Position numbers and translations under genes: made by a program. From Nocardioides sp. BGMRC 2183 (lineage in GTDB: Bacteria > Actinomycetota > Actinomycetes > Propionibacteriales > Nocardioidaceae), in the NCBI GenBank assembly GCA_008123405.1, contig VSSA01000027.1, forward strand, positions 1 to 53,625: a stretch of 53,625 nt of DNA, read 5' to 3'. Of the stretch, positions 52,483-53,625 are shown in pieces (position 1 is the stretch's first letter; each line of letters opens with the position of its first letter). Below the pieces are notes generated by a model that saw only the letters and a list, made by a program, of their open reading frames with translations, was not told the DNA's origin and searched no databases.

Positions 52483-53625
52483 ATGACCACCTTCGCCGAT
52501 ATCGGCCTGCCCTCCTCCCTCGTCGACGTGCTCGCTGAGCACGGCATCGTCACCCCGACCCCGATCCAGGCGGCAACGCTGCCCGACGCCCTGGCCGGAC
52601 GCGACGTGCTCGGCCGCGGACGCACCGGGTCGGGCAAGACCTACGGGTTCCTGCTGCCGGTGGTGGCGCGCCTCTCCTCCGGAGCCCCGGCGCGTCCGCG
52701 GGCGCCGCGAGCGCTGATTCTGGCCCCGACCCGGGAGCTGGTCGGCCAGATCCACGAGGCGCTGACGCCGCTCGCGCAGGCGGCCGGGCTGCGCACCTTC
52801 ACCGTCTTCGGCGGCGTCGGCCAGCAGCCGCAGGTCAACGCCCTGGCGCGTGGGGTCGACGTACTGGTCGCCTGTCCCGGCAGGCTCGAGGACCTGATCG
52901 GGCAGGGGAAGTGCGACCTGAGCGCGGTCGAGATCGCAGTGCTCGACGAGGCCGACCACATGGCTGACCTCGGCTTCCTCCCCGCGGTACGACGCCTGCT
53001 CGGTCAGACCCCGAAGGACGGTCAGCGCCTGCTCTTCTCCGCCACCCTCGACGCCGGCGTCGACGTCCTGGTCAAGCGGTTCCTGAGCACGCCGGTCACC
53101 CACGAGGCGGACTCGGCACAGTCACCGGTCGCCACGATGAGCCACCACGTGCTGCACGTCGAGCGTGAGCACCGGCTGCCGGTGCTGGTCGACCTCGCCA
53201 GCGCGCCCGGCAGGACGGTCGTCTTCACCCGGACCAAGCACGGCGCGAAGGCGCTGGCCCGCCAGCTCAACCGCAACGGGGTGCCGGCAGTGGAGCTGCA
53301 CGGCAACCTGGGTCAGAACGCCCGCACCCGCAATCTCGCCGCCTTCCACGACGGTCGTGCGATGGCATTGGTCGCCACCGACATCGCGGCCCGCGGCATC
53401 CACGTCGACGACGTCGCGCTCGTGGTGCACGCGGACCCGCCGGCCGAGCACAAGGCCTACCTGCACCGTTCGGGACGCACCGCGCGTGCCGGTGCCGAGG
53501 GCACCGTGGTCACTCTGATGACCACCGACCAGCGCGGCGACGTGCGAGCGCTGACGCGGGCGGCCGGGATGTTGATATCGGCGGCATCGATCTTGCGGGC
53601 CTTGTCGGCCTCCGCGGCCAGCTCC
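52483..53625 (+). CDS. DEAD-box RNA helicase, cut by window edge
   Basis: About 381 residues are visible. The Q motif region is VTPTPIQAATLPDALAGRD, motif I is GRTGSGKT, motif Ia is LILAPTRELV, motif II is VLDEADHMADLGF (Asp155-Glu-Ala-Asp), motif III is LLFSATLD, motif V is LVATDIAARGIHV and motif VI is YLHRSGRTARAG. It unwinds RNA duplexes with ATP, in the RhlE-like group. ATG 52483 has AAGGA 7 nt upstream. The final 20 residues or so (after LTRAAG) no longer look like a helicase C-terminus, and that stretch reads better on the other strand. Confidence 0.92.
   Translation, partial: MTTFADIGLPSSLVDVLAEHGIVTPTPIQAATLPDALAGRDVLGRGRTGSGKTYGFLLPVVARLSSGAPARPRAPRALILAPTRELVGQIHEALTPLAQAAGLRTFTVFGGVGQQPQVNALARGVDVLVACPGRLEDLIGQGKCDLSAVEIAVLDEADHMADLGFLPAVRRLLGQTPKDGQRLLFSATLDAGVDVLVKRFLSTPVTHEADSAQSPVATMSHHVLHVEREHRLPVLVDLASAPGRTVVFTRTKHGAKALARQLNRNGVPAVELHGNLGQNARTRNLAAFHDGRAMALVATDIAARGIHVDDVALVVHADPPAEHKAYLHRSGRTARAGAEGTVVTLMTTDQRGDVRALTRAAGMLISAASILRALSASAASS

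Overview
The window is 53.6 kb of very GC-rich, gene-dense chromosome from an actinobacterium, most likely a member of the Nocardioidaceae (Nocardioides-like). The clues are strong G/C preference at third codon positions, many GTG starts, frequent ATGA/GTGA gene overlaps, a primary sigma factor with a Lys/Ala-rich N-terminal extension next to parE/parC, an alpha-E/ATP-grasp/transglutaminase operon, a GlnA2-GlnE pair, a glutamine-dependent NadE and DtxR/IdeR-like iron boxes. I see no rRNA, tRNA, prophage, CRISPR array or complete insertion sequence.

Layout. 1-3.4 kb: a DUF222 (13E12-type) protein cut by the left edge, a small tyrosine-phosphatase-like protein, a lone FN3-domain fragment, a CrtA-like monooxygenase and an unrecognised protein. 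3.4-5.3 kb: a haloalkane-dehalogenase-like hydrolase, the RNase P RNA gene (minus strand) and a TPR protein. 5.3-8.6 kb: a three-gene minus-strand operon of ATP-grasp, alpha-E and transglutaminase-like proteins, the last lacking its catalytic Cys and His. 8.7-14.2 kb: small membrane and conserved proteins, an FUSC-like protein, a PfpI/DJ-1 amidotransferase-like protein, a hemerythrin-like protein, and a coupled operon of lipoprotein, variant Nramp transporter and PRC-barrel-like protein. 14.2-26 kb: the housekeeping block with sigA, parE and parC; parC runs into a lipoprotein plus MFS pair that resembles mycobacterial lprG-p55. 26-36.5 kb: a GNAT/acyl-CoA synthetase fusion, DUF5998 plus a phosphodiesterase, a secreted protein, tdk, an M3 peptidase, a PQQ-type sugar dehydrogenase and panB. 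36.7-41.9 kb: an ECF sigma factor with a membrane-anchored partner, nadE and an MFS gene with a structured leader. 42-46.2 kb: an iron-siderophore ABC importer with two iron boxes and an unusual long-range inverted repeat in its leader. 46.2-53.6 kb: glnA2-glnE, an SRPBCC protein, a Xi-class GST-like reductase and a DEAD-box helicase cut by the right edge.

How the genes work together. ParE/ParC (chromosome decatenation) and SigA form the core block. GlnA2/GlnE, NadE and PanB cover nitrogen assimilation and cofactor supply. The two FecCD permeases, the ATPase and the binding protein form one iron-siderophore import system.

The most interesting signals are (i) the structured leader between an iron box and the first FecCD permease, (ii) a pseudo-enzyme transglutaminase in a conserved operon, (iii) an apparent ATC start codon for parE, (iv) at least ten genes whose -10 box lies 6-7 nt before the start codon, implying leaderless transcripts, (v) two unrelated short tandem repeats that each fill the gap between convergent genes, and (vi) a 22-bp perfect inverted repeat in the signal-peptide region of the sugar dehydrogenase. 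All assignments come from reading motifs by eye; no database search was run.
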